Made by a program: the position numbers and the translations under genes. Source: Ambrosia x helenae (Eukaryota > Streptophyta > Magnoliopsida > Asterales > Asteraceae). Taken from it: a DNA stretch of 64,000 nucleotides. The DNA is taken from NCBI GenBank assembly GCA_030844895.1, contig CM061232.1:82912555-82976554 (forward strand), in the 5' to 3' direction. The notes below the pieces were generated by a model. It saw nothing but the letters and a program-made list of their open reading frames with translations. It did no database searches and was not told where the DNA came from. Shown one piece after another: positions 22,535 through 33,541 of the stretch (position 1 is the stretch's first letter; the number at the start of each line of letters is the position of its first letter).

Positions 22535-23077
22535 TGGCGATCGCCCCGTTCTTACAAGTATCAAAATACAAGTCGACAGTTGAGCATTGCAGGATAGGTA
22601 GGCGTAACCTTTGAACCTTCCTTTGTGAAGCATACTTAGCCTACTAGCGATATGTAGAACTTGATGTCTTTGAACATACCCCCGTTTGTGTAAACGACAA
22701 TACACTTCACCCAACACTCTCCATAGTTATGCCAACTCCTCATTGTCGTGTCCTTTTATGGTCATGGAACACTGTCCTGGTTCTGCGAGAGCTCTAGGAT
22801 ATGCGCCTCCCCACATATCCATTCGAAGCGACCACACTTCTCTCTAACATAGGTGATTCAAACGAATTATTAAAAGCATCATGGTTACTTGATTACGCTC
22901 AATCATTAACCTGAAAATATGCTTAGCCTTCTCCTCAATGTCACTGATTGGAATGGACTAGGAAGTATATAACTCCCTTTATTTAGTGTTGGGGTACTCC
23001 CCCACAGTGACTCCCTTTTGGTCATATGATTAAGTTGTCCTATTGAACCTAGATCTTGGGATCTCCAGTCAACTAGG
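22535..23077 (-). other. Copia 3' untranslated region
   Basis: About 540 bases lie between the pol stop and the polypurine tract. There is no ORF on either strand that resembles a protein family. Confidence 0.7.
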
Positions 23078-25801
23078 TTAGGTTTCCCTCATACTTCCTT
23101 TTTCCAAGGGCTTTAGTCCCATTCCTCTTGATGACTTATAAACTTGCTCATTGCTTAAGCCTTTCGTTAACGGGTCCGCAATGTTATCTATTGATTTAAT
23201 ATAATCAATTGTGATAACACCCGTATTGAGCAGTTGTCGTACCATGTTATGTCTATGTCGAATATGCCTTGATTTGCCATTGTACATTGAGCTTTTAGCT
23301 CTACCAATTGCTGATTGGCTGTCACAATATATGCAAATAGCAGGCAATGGCTTTGGCCATCTTGGAATATCTTCCACAAATTGACGTAGCCACTCCGCTT
23401 CTTCTCCCGATTTATCTAAAGCGATAAATTCAGATTCCATCATGGATCTAGCTATAACCGTCTGCTTAGACGACTTCCAAGATATATCCGCACCACCAAG
23501 TGTAAACACGTAACCACTTGTAGATTTGGAATCTTTTATATCCGATATCCAGTTTGCATCAGTGTATCCATCGATCACTGCTGGATGACGGGTATAATGC
23601 AGTCCATAATCTCGTGTGTATCTGATGTATTTAAGAACCCTCTTTATACTTTTCCAATGTTCCTCACTTGGATTACTAGTATATCTAATTAGCCTACTTA
23701 CCGCGTAAGCCAAGTCAGGTTTGGTACATGTCATTAGATACATTAGACTGCCAATGATTCTTGAGTACTCTAATTGAGCAACACCCTCGCCTCTATTTTT
23801 ACTTAGATGGTGGGTCGTATCAATTGGACCTCGAGCTATACTCGTGTCTCCTGAATTGAATTTGTCAAGAATCTTATCCACATAATGAGATTGATTTAGC
23901 ACAAGACCGTTTTGGGTTCTAACGATTTTGACTCCAAGAACCACATCCGCTATACCCATGTCTTTCATATCAAATCTCGTTTTTAACATGTCTTTAGTAG
24001 ATTTTATCATTTTGTCATTAGTCCTAATGATAAGGATATCGTCTACATAAAGACATAAAATAACATAACCTCCTGGTGTGTCTTTCGAATAGACACATTT
24101 TTCGCACTCATTTATTTTGAAACCATTGTCAAGCATGATATGATCAAACTTTTGGTGCCATTTTTTTGGAGCTTGCTTCAAGCCATACAAAGACTTGACG
24201 AGTTTACATACATTGCCCTCTTGTCCTGGGGCGGAGAAACCTTCAGGTTGCTCCATGTAAATCTCTTCATCTAAATCGCCATTTAGAAATGCGGTTTTTA
24301 CGTCCATTTGGGGAACTTCCAAATTTCGTAAGGCCGCCATAGAAAGAACCAATCGAATAGAGGTTATTCGTGTGACAGGCGAGTAAGTATCAAAATAATC
24401 TAGACCTTCCTTTTGTCTAAATCCTTTGATTACCAACCTAGCCTTGTACTTATCAATACTTCCATCAGCTTTCATCTTTTTCTTGAATATCCAACGATAT
24501 CCAAGTGGTTTACAACCAGGCGGAAGATCTACAAGCTCCAAAGTATGATTTTGCAATATAGAATCTATTTCATTTTTAATTGCTTCTTTCCATTGAGGCC
24601 CTTCCGAAGAGGTGACCGCTTCGCGGTAGGTATTGGGCTCACCCTCAACCATGTAGCTCAAGAAGTCTGGACCAAAGGATTTTTCAACCCTTGCCCATTT
24701 GCTTTGTCTAAGCTCACTTTCTTCTATCTCAGGTCGTTTATGTCTTTGATCATGAATATCATCGTCAACCGGTGTTGATGAACTTGAAGGTACATCTTCA
24801 AACGGTATAGATGATGTTCCATGTGTTTGTCCTAACATAGGAAACACATTCTCAAAGTATGAAACAACATTAGGACTTGCCTCTATGAAAGTGTTTTCGT
24901 GGACATCAGGATTTTTGGACTTATACACCAAAAACCGATGTGCACTACTTTCGTGTGCGTAACCAATGAAAATACAATCAACGGTTTTGGGTCCTATCCT
25001 AAGAGCCTTAGGAGGTGGTACAATCACCTTTGCTAGGCACCCCCACACTTTGAGGTATTTGTACGATGGTTTTCTTTTGAGCCATAATTCATAAGGAGTC
25101 TCGTCCCTATTTTTGAGTGGTATCTTGTTCAAAATATAATTAGCTGAAAGAATGGCGTCCCCCCACATTTCGCGGTTCACGCCCGAACCAATCAACATGG
25201 AATTCATCATTTCTTTTAATGTGCGGTTCTTTCGTTCCGCAGTGCCATTTGATTGTGGAGAATAGGGAGCGGTACATTCGTGTACAATTCCACTTTTTGC
25301 GCACAAATCCGCAAAAGGTGCAACATATTCGCCCCCTCGGTCGCTTCTAACAGCCTTAATTTTCTTTTTAAGTTGATTCTCAACTTTATTTTTATACAAG
25401 ATAAACTTGTCTATTGCTTCATCTTTACTCTTAAGTAAATATACATAGCAATATTTAGTACAATCATCAATAAACGTAATGAAGTACTTGTTTCCACCCA
25501 TTGTGGGAACCGCCTTTAAATCACATACATCAGTGTGAATTAAATCAAGTGGTTCGGTTATTTGTTCAACCGATTTAAACGATGATCTTGTAAGTTTGGA
25601 TTCAACACAAGGTTCGCATTTAGAATCGAATTCAATGTGGAATGTAGGTATGCTTTTTAATTTCATTAAACGTTGTATTGAATGAAAATTTGTATGTCCT
25701 AGTCTACCATGCCAAACATTAGAAGACTCGATCATATAAGTATAAGTAGTAGCGTTTTCATTCATTTCATTTTTAACAACCAAAACATTCATTTTAAACA
25801 T
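23078..25801 (-). CDS. pol: Copia Pol: integrase, reverse transcriptase, RNase H (907 aa)
   Basis: This polyprotein copies the element's RNA into DNA and inserts it. The frame is uninterrupted for 907 residues. It has the GAG-pre-integrase zinc motif (H31, H36, C62, C65), the integrase triad D91, D154 and E189, the reverse transcriptase region (about 395-650) with D500 in QMDVKTAF and YVDD at 585-588, and RNase H (about 740-880) with D748, E789 or E791, D827 and ADPLTKGL near the end. A frameshift just upstream (about 25800-25830) separates it from the protease end, so Met1 is probably not the native start. The motif set fits the Tork lineage of Copia. This is the best preserved coding region in the window. 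Confidence 0.95.
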   Translation of the reverse strand: MFKMNVLVVKNEMNENATTYTYMIESSNVWHGRLGHTNFHSIQRLMKLKSIPTFHIEFDSKCEPCVESKLTRSSFKSVEQITEPLDLIHTDVCDLKAVPTMGGNKYFITFIDDCTKYCYVYLLKSKDEAIDKFILYKNKVENQLKKKIKAVRSDRGGEYVAPFADLCAKSGIVHECTAPYSPQSNGTAERKNRTLKEMMNSMLIGSGVNREMWGDAILSANYILNKIPLKNRDETPYELWLKRKPSYKYLKVWGCLAKVIVPPPKALRIGPKTVDCIFIGYAHESSAHRFLVYKSKNPDVHENTFIEASPNVVSYFENVFPMLGQTHGTSSIPFEDVPSSSSTPVDDDIHDQRHKRPEIEESELRQSKWARVEKSFGPDFLSYMVEGEPNTYREAVTSSEGPQWKEAIKNEIDSILQNHTLELVDLPPGCKPLGYRWIFKKKMKADGSIDKYKARLVIKGFRQKEGLDYFDTYSPVTRITSIRLVLSMAALRNLEVPQMDVKTAFLNGDLDEEIYMEQPEGFSAPGQEGNVCKLVKSLYGLKQAPKKWHQKFDHIMLDNGFKINECEKCVYSKDTPGGYVILCLYVDDILIIRTNDKMIKSTKDMLKTRFDMKDMGIADVVLGVKIVRTQNGLVLNQSHYVDKILDKFNSGDTSIARGPIDTTHHLSKNRGEGVAQLEYSRIIGSLMYLMTCTKPDLAYAVSRLIRYTSNPSEEHWKSIKRVLKYIRYTRDYGLHYTRHPAVIDGYTDANWISDIKDSKSTSGYVFTLGGADISWKSSKQTVIARSMMESEFIALDKSGEEAEWLRQFVEDIPRWPKPLPAICIYCDSQSAIGRAKSSMYNGKSRHIRHRHNMVRQLLNTGVITIDYIKSIDNIADPLTKGLSNEQVYKSSRGMGLKPLEKGSMRET

Positions 25802-25802
25802 A

Positions 25803-26016
25803 CCATTAAGGGCATAGCCTTGCCTACAAACATTCCACGCCTAGAGAGAACAAAATTATCCGATTCAAACACAAGACGAAATCCAAACTTGTTGAGCATC
25901 CAACCTGACATGAGGTTCTTGCGTATCTCTGGTACATAGAGAACATTGCTCAACTTGAGTTCCTTGCCGGAAGTCATTTTCAAGATCACATCGCCTTCAC
26001 CCTTGATGTCGGCAGT
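25803..26016 (-). pseudogene. pol: Copia protease C-terminal part, frameshifted into Pol
   Basis: It encodes the region after the protease active site (GKELKLSNVLYVPEIRKNL is typical of plant Copia). The frame goes out of phase near 25805-25830: the GYALNG-type segment expected before the integrase lies one base out of frame. A single-base loss is the simplest explanation. Its N-terminal part lies on the other side of element A, at 33434-33541. Confidence 0.85.
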
Positions 26017-27352
26017 TGTAACACCCCAACCGATGGCGGAAACATCGGGATGCCACGTATTGATGATTGTTCAGTAGCTCATGGTGAATAATAAATTTCA
26101 TTATATGATTTAAATAAATTACATATAATTGTTCTACAAGAATTCATACATCAAATTGAATAAAACTATGCACACATCTTCAAGCATTAACTCAAATCTT
26201 CAAGCAAGTAGAACCTGAAACATGTTAAGTTGAAAATATTTTGGGTCAACAAAAGATGGTGAGAATACATAGGTTTTTGAAAATAATTGATAACAATAGT
26301 TTGTACAACATTCACAGTTGTATGATGATAGAGTATGATACCGACATGTAACAATGCGTCTATAATCTAAACAGGCGGCTTGATCATTGTTAATGATTGT
26401 ACTGTGTCTTTTTGTTACAGTCAAATGATAGAATGATAGTGTAATTGAATCACAAGTAAGTATGAGTAAATGATAGTATAAAATGTTTAAACATGTTTCA
26501 CCCAAAAATGTAAAAGAGAAAAGGGGCTATGTAAACTCACCTTAAAATGTTAAGTCTCGTGATATAGAATATGTGTTGCCCAACAATGCCAAATATCACC
26601 CTATAATAAGGTAATAAATACGTCTAAGTTTATCTAGTCTACCAATATATATATTCTAGGGTTTCGAAATGGGGATAAATGCTCGTTTGATTAATAATAA
26701 AAATGTTTGATAATTGAGAGAAATTTAGTAAATAAATAGACAAAAATCTTTTTATAAAATTTGAATGTAAGGTGATCACAATAATGAGTTTAAAGTATAA
26801 AAATAATTTTTATAAAATTATTTTCTTTAAAATAGAATATTAATTCTATTTATAACAATTTGACAAAATTAAATTTTAATATTTAAAAATACTAAAATTA
26901 AAGAATTATTAGTTTAAAAATTATATTTCTGTTCTAAATAATCAGAAATAATTTATATAAAATTTTGGTGCAACAACATTAAAAATTGGATTTATTATGA
27001 TTTAATTATGATTAAAACTAACAAAAATTGATTAAAAATATTAAATAAATGATTTTTCAGAAATAAAAATCATTTCAGAAAAGTTTATTGTTATAAAAAC
27101 TCAGAATAATTTTTGTAGAAATTTACAAAATTGTTTTGATATTTTTATAGAATTTTATAAATAAACTGGAATAAACTTGATTTATTTATTATATATATTA
27201 AATAAATATATTTTCGGAAATAAAAATCTGAATAATGATATTTAGGGTATGAACATCATTATGTAAAATTTTGGGAATTTTTGAAGGCTTATAAGTATTT
27301 TAAATAATTAAAGTGAATAATTATATAATTTAAACCTATAATTTGAAAAGCC

Positions 27353-27435
27353 AAAAAAAAGAATGCGTTGGGTGGGACTCGAACCCGTGTGGTCCGGTTC
27401 ACAAGGCACCAGACACAACCACTTGGTCCAGACCA
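27353..27435 (-). ncRNA. tRNA-like module A1 in LTR, Pol III-type
   Basis: On the minus strand an A-box-like TGGACCAAGTGGTT (27430-27417) is followed about 31 bases later by the B box GGTTCGAGTCC (27385-27375). A run of eight T (27360-27353) comes 14 bases further on. This order and spacing are those of an RNA polymerase III unit with a tRNA-type internal promoter. A full cloverleaf does not fold, so it is not a functional tRNA gene. The copy at 32329-32411 is nearly identical. Confidence 0.55.
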
Positions 27436-28056
27436 GTGGTTGTGTTTGGTTTCAGTTCGTTTAATTTATATATCGTATTAAATATCGTGTTCTTCCCCAA
27501 TTTGATAAGAACAAGCCCTAGATTTTGCAATTGAACAATTCACACAACATTAACCCAATTAACCTTAGGGTTAATGTTGTGTGGATGCCGGACAATAAAA
27601 CCCACAGAAGAAATCAAACTTACAAACACGAATTGATTATGATAGCTCAGTCAAAGACCCGAAGTCAAAATACGATCAAAATCAAGAACAGAGGATTTGT
27701 TAAGAGAAATTGGGGATTGAGAAAGAATGAATGGCGAGTTGTGATTGTCCAGAAGTGTCCAATTTATAGTGTTGGGGTCTGGTTCGTTGAATTGGAATGT
27801 TTGACCTTGGTTTAAATATTTGTCGCGTTAATTGGTTAGATTTTGGAATGTTTGACCATGTTTTAATGTGCATAATAAACGAAATTCCATAACACGAGTA
27901 ATTCAGTTGGTATTTACCTTGTTTGGCTTCAATCAAAAGTCAAAGATTGATGTGGGATTGTGTTTCGCAGCGGGCAGAAGCAGAAAGGGAAAACAAATCA
28001 GTTTCAAAAATGTGTTAAGAAGATAAAGTTCCTAGATCTCATCACAAATGGCAACA

Positions 28057-28146
28057 TGGACCAGTGGTTGTGGTGTGTTGTTTAATGGGTGAGCCGTGTC
28101 TGGACGCGGGTTCGATTCCCGGTCCAGACGGGTTTTATTTTTTTTT
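28057..28146 (+). ncRNA. tRNA-like module A2 in LTR, Pol III-type
   Basis: The A-box-like TGGACCAGTGGTTGTGG (28057-28073), the B box GGTTCGATTCC (28109-28119) and a T-rich run (28133-28146) lie in order. The T-arm is intact: CGGG, loop TTCGATT, CCCG. It is enclosed by a perfect 8-bp stem GTCTGGAC / GTCCAGAC. It runs in the opposite direction to element A itself. The copy in the other LTR is at 33033-33121. Confidence 0.55.
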
Positions 28147-28451
28147 ATATAAAGCAGTGAGGTGAGGTGGGCCGGGTTTAGCTGAGTTGGGCTGGGCTTC
28201 CAGTATGGGTAGAAGGGATGGTTGGGTTTGGGCCTGCAGAAAGGTTTCAAGGGTTTGGGTTAAGTATAGTTGGTTGATTATTACTATTATTATTATTGTT
28301 ATTATTACTTATTATTATTATTATTATATACATTTATACATATAAATTAGTTGTGAATTTGGAAAAAAAATATATAAAGGCTTTAGGCACATTTGTAATA
28401 AGACGTATAAAATAAAGGGCTTTTTATGTATAAAATTTTTGCGATGTTACA

Positions 28452-28466
28452 GTCTCCCCTACTTTT
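28452..28466 (-). other. Polypurine tract of element A
   Basis: The minus strand reads AAAAGTAGGGGAGAC directly before the LTR start. It is identical to that of B (43438-43452), and its AAGTAGGGGAGAC core also occurs in C (62904-62916). Confidence 0.9.
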
Positions 28467-28599
28467 GAAAACTTCGTCCCGAAGTTTATTAAAAACATAG
28501 GGTTGAAGGTGATTGGGTAAAAGTTGTGATTTGGGTTATAGCATGGCATGAATAGAATAAACTGTCTCGTGTTTTGTGTGGGTTGATGAACTACCAAAC

Positions 28600-28710
28600 A
28601 ACTAGAGTTTATAACCTTGGTAGAATTTCACACTACCTTAATGTACCTGTAAATTCATGATTACGTTCCGGACCGCAATCGCCAATTTACCTTACATTAA
28701 AGTTTTGCGT
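28600..28710 (-). other. Conserved 3' block of element A
   Basis: On the minus strand this includes TAAGGTAAATTGGCGATTGC, then GGTCCGGAACG, TCATGAATTTACAGGTAC and a GGTAGTGTGAAATTCTA segment. The block is shared with B (about 43030-43140) and C (about 62235-62335). It is non-coding and lies a few hundred bases before the polypurine tract. Confidence 0.75.
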
Positions 28711-28718
28711 CCTTCTAT

Positions 28719-28912
28719 GACTCCACCGATTGTTGAGCAGGTTTGATAGTCTCCACCAGTTGTGGAGCAGGTTGTAGGGCCTCTCCCGACTGTTGAAAAG
28801 GCATGATAACCTCTACCAATCATTGAGTAGGTTCGATAGCCTCCACCAGTCGTGGAGCAGGTTGTAGGGCCTCTCCCGACTGTTGAAAAGGCATGATGAC
28901 CTTTATTAAGTG
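28719..28912 (-). repeat. 30-bp tandem repeats in the 3' region of A, about 6 units
   Basis: Units are built on CTGCTC(C/A)AC-A-TGGTGGAG, with a period of 30 bases. They alternate between two subtypes. The frame through them gives a 10-residue repeat, but the lack of a start near the array and the decay in B argue against a protein. B has a matching array at 42770-42960. Confidence 0.8.
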
Positions 28913-29144
28913 CAGCACATAGATTGCAAATTGATAACATGTTTATGCAAACAAGTATAACAAGCACAGTATATGAGTTGTAGTTGTATAGATTAGTTCA
29001 CATTCAAACAAACATGCATTCAAGTGTTATGATTATACCATGTGAACAACTTTCAGACAAAAAATTAAATACTAGAATTTATTATTCAAATGGCGTCAAT
29101 ACATAGAATAAAAGTAACCAATAGTCAAATGGTGAGACTTGCTG

Positions 29145-30344
29145 TTAGGTAGCTGGAGGGTCTTGGTCTCTGTTTAGTTTAGGGCATCGGTTACGGAAGT
29201 GATTTGGGTCTCCACATTCATAGCATTGACCATAGTTGTATTGATTAGGATTAGTAGCCTGAGCTGGGTTGATGGGTTGGTTGGCATTAGGATTTGGGGT
29301 CTCACGACACGTGTTGACCAGATGGCCATACTTTCCACAATTGGTGCACAAGCGACACGCTGAAGCAGTGGGATGATGTCGGTTGCATGTGTTACACAAT
29401 GGATAGTTTCCTATATAGGGTTTCTTGTTAGAAGCTTGTGTAGTGAGGTTGACATCAGGATCCCTGGCCTTACGCTTCTGGTTCTCAGTAGTTACCACGG
29501 CTACAATACTTGTTTTCTCGCTTTTCCAAACCAAGGTACCGTTCTTTACGTGATTATCAGTTAGGGTAGCTGCTAGTCGTTTGGCCTCTTCGAGGGTAGC
29601 AGGGTTCCTTCCCCATACCGTATCTTGAATCTGCATCGGTAAGCCACCAATGTATTTCTCAATGGCCACAGGTAGCGGAGTGACCTTATGGGGCAACAAC
29701 AGACTGAGCTCATGGAAGCGGGTATTATAAGCAAGGTTTTCCCCACTATCCTGAGCAAGGGTGTGGAACTCGTCTTCTAATTTCTTGACCTCGTTACGTG
29801 GGCAAAATTCATCTTTCATTATCTCCTTGACTTGATCCCAGGTCATAGTCAGTGCAACTTCAGCTCCTCGGGTGCGCTTTTCCTCATTCCACCAAGTGAG
29901 TGCTCGTTTGTGAAGGAAACTCATAGCATAACGGACCTTAAAGTTATCGGGACACTCACTGTTAATGAAGGTATTCTCAATACCCTCGAACCATTGTAGA
30001 AGACCAGTAGCTCCTTCATCTCCACTGAACTTAGGGGGATTACAGGAATTAAAGTGCTTAAGAGTGCAAGCTGGGAGACCATTCCCGTTTCCATGGTGGT
30101 TTCCATTACCGTTTCCGTTGCCGTTGCCGTTTCCATTACCGTTCATCTGTATGACTTGAGCCAATAGGTTAGGAACCAGAGTCGCGACCTGCTGTGCCAT
30201 TTGTTGGGAAATGATTGCAGCCAGTTGGGCATCAATGCCATTGTTGTTGTTGTTGTTGTTATGGTTGTCGTGATTGTTATTGTTGCTATTTCCTTCCTCA
30301 TGATTACCACCATTGTTATTGCGAGTACTGCGACGTGGAGGCAT
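29145..30344 (-). CDS. gag: Gag polyprotein of element A (399 aa)
   Basis: This is the structural protein that would form the particle and bind element RNA. The start is taken as MPPRRSTR (30344), because plant gypsy Gags commonly begin this way. An in-frame ATG six codons upstream is less likely. Order: Asn-rich low-complexity region (about 10-45), a Gln-rich helix, a Gly/Asn repeat (about 70-90), the Retrotrans_gag domain (about 105-240, with LLQWFEGIE and ALTWWNEE), then two CCHC knuckles of form CX2CX4HX4C (CTNCGKYGHLVNTC and CYECGDPNHFRNRC), ending 13 residues later. The frame is intact. There is no protease or Pol downstream, so the protein ends as Gag only. It resembles gypsy Gags of composite plants as I recall them. 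Confidence 0.93.
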   Translation of the reverse strand: MPPRRSTRNNNGGNHEEGNSNNNNHDNHNNNNNNNGIDAQLAAIISQQMAQQVATLVPNLLAQVIQMNGNGNGNGNGNGNGNHHGNGNGLPACTLKHFNSCNPPKFSGDEGATGLLQWFEGIENTFINSECPDNFKVRYAMSFLHKRALTWWNEEKRTRGAEVALTMTWDQVKEIMKDEFCPRNEVKKLEDEFHTLAQDSGENLAYNTRFHELSLLLPHKVTPLPVAIEKYIGGLPMQIQDTVWGRNPATLEEAKRLAATLTDNHVKNGTLVWKSEKTSIVAVVTTENQKRKARDPDVNLTTQASNKKPYIGNYPLCNTCNRHHPTASACRLCTNCGKYGHLVNTCRETPNPNANQPINPAQATNPNQYNYGQCYECGDPNHFRNRCPKLNRDQDPPAT

Positions 30345-30480
30345 GATCTGTAAGAGACACAATGAAATGAATGAGGTTATATAAGGAATGTAATCATTTA
30401 TTCATTTAATTAAAAAGAATAAACGAAAACGTTGACTTATCAAAGATTCCAGATTCTAATAACATAGTGAAGACATGCTT

Positions 30481-30615
30481 TAGCCTATAAGTGAACACTC
30501 ATCCCGAGAATTCCCAGGTAGGCATCCGGGTCCCTCGTCTGATTGGGATATATGCGTAATGCCAGCCTAGACAGAAGACTCAGAATACAGGCGTTCACCC
30601 TTCCAGATTGCACGT
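30481..30615 (-). other. Conserved leader block of element A
   Basis: Between the primer site and gag lies a block of about 135 bases with CGTGCAATCTGGAAGGGTGA, TCTGTCTAGG, CCCAATCAGACGAGGGACCC and TCACTTATAGGCTAAAGC. It is shared with B (37279-37415) and C (60077-60212). It is non-coding. The position suits a packaging or dimerisation signal, but that is an inference. Confidence 0.75.
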
Positions 30616-30854
30616 GTTCGTTATTAAAATCTTAGAACTTCGACGAGATCTCAAGGTGGTTCAGGCTAAGCCTAAGGAATTTGTCCTATTACTCTAAAAG
30701 TAGATCCAATGATGGAGAGCAACCTTCTTGTAAGGATGAAAGTAGGGATAAGAAGTAGGAGGGAGATAGAGTATAACAAGTAAAAGAAGCAAGTACTGGT
30801 TAAATCCTATGGTTATAGACTAGATTATTTTTCTAATAACCTAATTCCCTATAA

Positions 30855-30871
30855 CCATGGCTCTGATACCA
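30855..30871 (-). other. Primer binding site of element A (initiator tRNA-Met)
   Basis: The plus strand reads CCATGGCTCTGATACCA, so the minus strand has TGGTATCAGAGCCATGG three bases after the 5' LTR. TGGTATCAGAGC is the complement of the 3' end of plant initiator tRNA-Met. Confidence 0.95.
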
Positions 30872-32328
30872 ATCTGTAACACCCCAACCGATGGCGGAAA
30901 CATCGGGATGCCACGTATTGATGATTGTTCAGTAGCTCATGGTGAATAATAAATTTCATTATATGATTTAAATAAATTACATACAATTGTTCTACAAGAA
31001 TTCATACATCAAATTGAATAAAACTATGCACACATCTTCAAGCATTAACTCAAATCTTCAAGCAAGTAGATACTGAAACATGTTAAGTTGAAAATATTTT
31101 GGGTCAATAAAAGTTGGTGAGAATACATAGGTTTTTGAAAATAATTGATAACAATAGTTTGTACAACATTCACAGTTGTATGATGATAGAGTATGATACC
31201 GACATGTAACAATTGTCTTTGTACAATCAAACCTTGTGTCGACTGAGGCCTAACTCGCAAGTTAGTCTAATGTTGTTACTGTTTTCGATCATCCCTGAAT
31301 TTATGCGGGGGGATGGCTTTGTCAGACCTATAGCGCTATAATCTAAACAGGCGGCTTGATCATTGTTAATGATTGTACTGTGTCTTTTTGTTACAGTCAA
31401 ATGATAGAATGATAGTGTAATTGAATCACAAATAAGTATGAGTAAATGATAGTATAAAATGTTTAAACATGTTTCACCCCAAAAATGTAAAAGAGAAAAG
31501 GGGCTATGTAAACTCACCTTAAAATGTTAAGTCTCGTGATATAGAATATGTGTTGCCCAACAATGCTAAATATCAAACTATAATAAGGTAATAAATACGT
31601 CTAAGTTTATCTAGTCTACCAATATATATATTCTAGGGCTTCGAATTGGGGATAAATGCTCGTTTGATTAATAATAAAAATGTTTGATAATTGAGAGAAA
31701 TTTAGTAAATAAATAGACAAAAATCTTTTTATAAAATTTGAATGTAAGGTGATCATAATAATGAGTTTAAAGTATAAAAATAATTTTTATAAAATTATTT
31801 CTTTAAAATATAATATTAATTCTATTTATAACAATTTTTCAAAATTTAATTTTAATATTTAAAAATACTAAAATTAAAGAATTATTAGTTTAAAAATTAT
31901 ATTTCTGTTCTAAATAATCAAAAATAATTTATATAAAATTTTGGTGCAACAACATTAAAAATTGGATTTATTATGATTTAATTATGATTAAAACTAACAA
32001 AAATTGATTAAAAATATTAAATAAATGATTTTTCAGAAATAAAAATCATTTCAGAAAAGTTTATTGTTATAAAAACTCAGAACAATTTTTGTGGAAATTT
32101 ACAAAATTGTTTTGATATTTTTATAGAATTTTATAAATAAAATGGAATAAACTTGATTTATTTATTATATATATTAAATAAATATATTTTCGGAAATAAA
32201 AATCTGAATAATGATATTTAGGGTATGAACATCATTATGTAAAATTTTGGGAATTTTTGAAGGCTTATAAGTATTTTAAATAATTAAAGTGAATAATTAT
32301 ATAATTTAAACCTATAATTTGAAAAGCC

Positions 32329-32411
32329 AAAAAAAAGAATGCGTTGGGTGGGACTCGAACCCGTGTGGTCCGGTTCACAAGGCACCAGACACAACCACTT
32401 GGTCCAGACCA
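32329..32411 (-). ncRNA. tRNA-like module A1, second LTR copy
   Basis: It has the A-box-like element (32406-32393), the B box GGTTCGAGTCC (32361-32351) and eight T on the minus strand (32336-32329), as in 27353-27435. The A-box region also forms an imperfect hairpin with GACCAGTGGT just upstream. Confidence 0.55.
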
Positions 32412-33032
32412 GTGGTTGTGTTTGGTTTCAGTTCGTTTAATTTATATATCGTATTAAAAATCGTGTTCTTCCCCAATTTAATAAGAACAAGCCCTAGATT
32501 TTGCAATTGAACAATTCACACAACATTAACCCAATTAACCTTAGGGTTAATGTTGTGTGGATGCCGGACAATAAAACCCACAGAAGAAATCAAACTTACA
32601 AACACGAATTGATTATGATAGCTCAGTCAAAGACCCGAAGTCAAAATACGATCAAAATCAAGAACAGAGGATTTGTTAAGAGAAATTGGGGATTGAGAAA
32701 GAATGAATGGCGAGTTGTGATTGTCCAGAAGTGTCCAATTTATAGTGTTGGGGTCTGGTTCGTTGAATTGGAATGTTTGACCTTGGTTTAAATATTTGTC
32801 GCGTTAATTGGTTAGATTTTGGAATGTTTGACCATGTTTTAATGTGCATAATAAACGAAATTCCATAACACGAGTAATTCAGTTGGTATTTACCTTGTTT
32901 GGCTTCAATCAAAAGTCAAAGATTGATGTGGGATTGTGTTTCGCAGCGGGCAGAAGCAGAAAGGGAAAACAGATCAGTTTCAAAAATGTGTTAAGTAGAT
33001 AAAGTTCCTGGATCTCATCACAAATGGCAACA

Positions 33033-33121
33033 TGGACCAGTGGTTGTGGTGTGTTGTTTAATGGGTGAGCCGTGTCTGGACGCGGGTTCGATTCCCGATC
33101 CAGACGGGTTATATTTTTTTT
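33033..33121 (+). ncRNA. tRNA-like module A2, second LTR copy
   Basis: It has the A-box-like element (33033-33049), B box GGTTCGATTCC (33085-33095) and eight T (33114-33121). One base in the outer stem differs from the copy at 28057 (GATCCAGAC instead of GGTCCAGAC), while both promoter boxes are unchanged. Confidence 0.55.
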
Positions 33122-33433
33122 ATATAAAGCAGTGAGGTGAGGTGGGCCGGGTTTAGCTGAGTTGGGCTGGGCTTCCAGTATGGGTAGAAAGGATGGTTGG
33201 GTTTGGGCCTGCAGAAAGGTTTCAAGGGTTTGGGTTAAGTATAGTTGGTTGATTATTACTATTATTATTATTGTTATTATTACTTATTATTATTATTATT
33301 ATTATATACATTTATATATATAAATGAGTTGTTAATTTGGAAAAAAAAATATAAAGGCTTTAGGCACATTTGTAATAAGACGTATAAAATAAAGGGCTTT
33401 TTATGTATAAAATTTTTGCGATGTTACAGCAGT

Positions 33434-33541
33434 AGCCTTATTTCCCATATAAATCTTATCTTCACCCGTCAGTTCCTTGAATGTTGAGAAAAGTGCCTTA
33501 TCTCCACAAACATGGCGGGTTGCACCCGTGTCAACGAACCA
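33434..33541 (-). pseudogene. pol: Copia protease N-terminal part
   Basis: It carries the Copia protease active-site motif FVDTGATRHVCGD. It lies directly after a TGA that closes the gag frame, and is then cut by element A. The C-terminal half is at 25803-26016. Confidence 0.85.

Larger units (their letters stand above)
26017..28451 (-). repeat. 3' LTR of element A (2435 bp)
   Basis: It is nearly identical to 30875-33428. The main difference is a deletion of about 120 bases at about 26352, which removes the TAGCGCTATA block and its hairpin. The U5 end (26017-26100) matches those of B and C. The AT-rich middle (26680-27330) has no features. It carries two tRNA-like modules. Confidence 0.93.
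26017..33428 (-). mobile_element. Element A: gag-only gypsy retrotransposon (TR-GAG type)
   Basis: It begins TGTAACACC and ends GATGTTACA, with the perfect TSD GCAGT (26012-26016 and 33429-33433), inserted in the Copia protease. The LTRs are 2.4-2.55 kb. On the minus strand: 5' LTR, initiator tRNA-Met primer site, conserved leader, one gag gene, 30-bp repeats, conserved 3' block, polypurine tract, 3' LTR. No protease, reverse transcriptase or integrase is present in the 2.4-kb interior. This matches the described TR-GAG class (terminal-repeat retrotransposons with a Gag domain). It depends on Pol from elsewhere. Confidence 0.92.
30875..33428 (-). repeat. 5' LTR of element A (2554 bp)
   Basis: This is the longer LTR of A and keeps the R-region block (about 31215-31345) that the 3' LTR lost. 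Tandem tRNA-like modules lie at 32329-32411 and 33033-33121. A (TTA)n microsatellite near 33256-33305 produces a short Tyr/Leu-rich frame, which I discount. Confidence 0.93.

Noticed and set aside
28692..28967. 91-codon frame with a 10-residue repeat, relative at 42740-43048
   Set aside because: A 30-base tandem repeat keeps a frame open by arithmetic. Start and ends are not conserved between A and B.
33245..33487. 80-codon Tyr/Leu-rich frame
   Set aside because: It translates a (TTA)n microsatellite in the LTR of A and runs across the element border.
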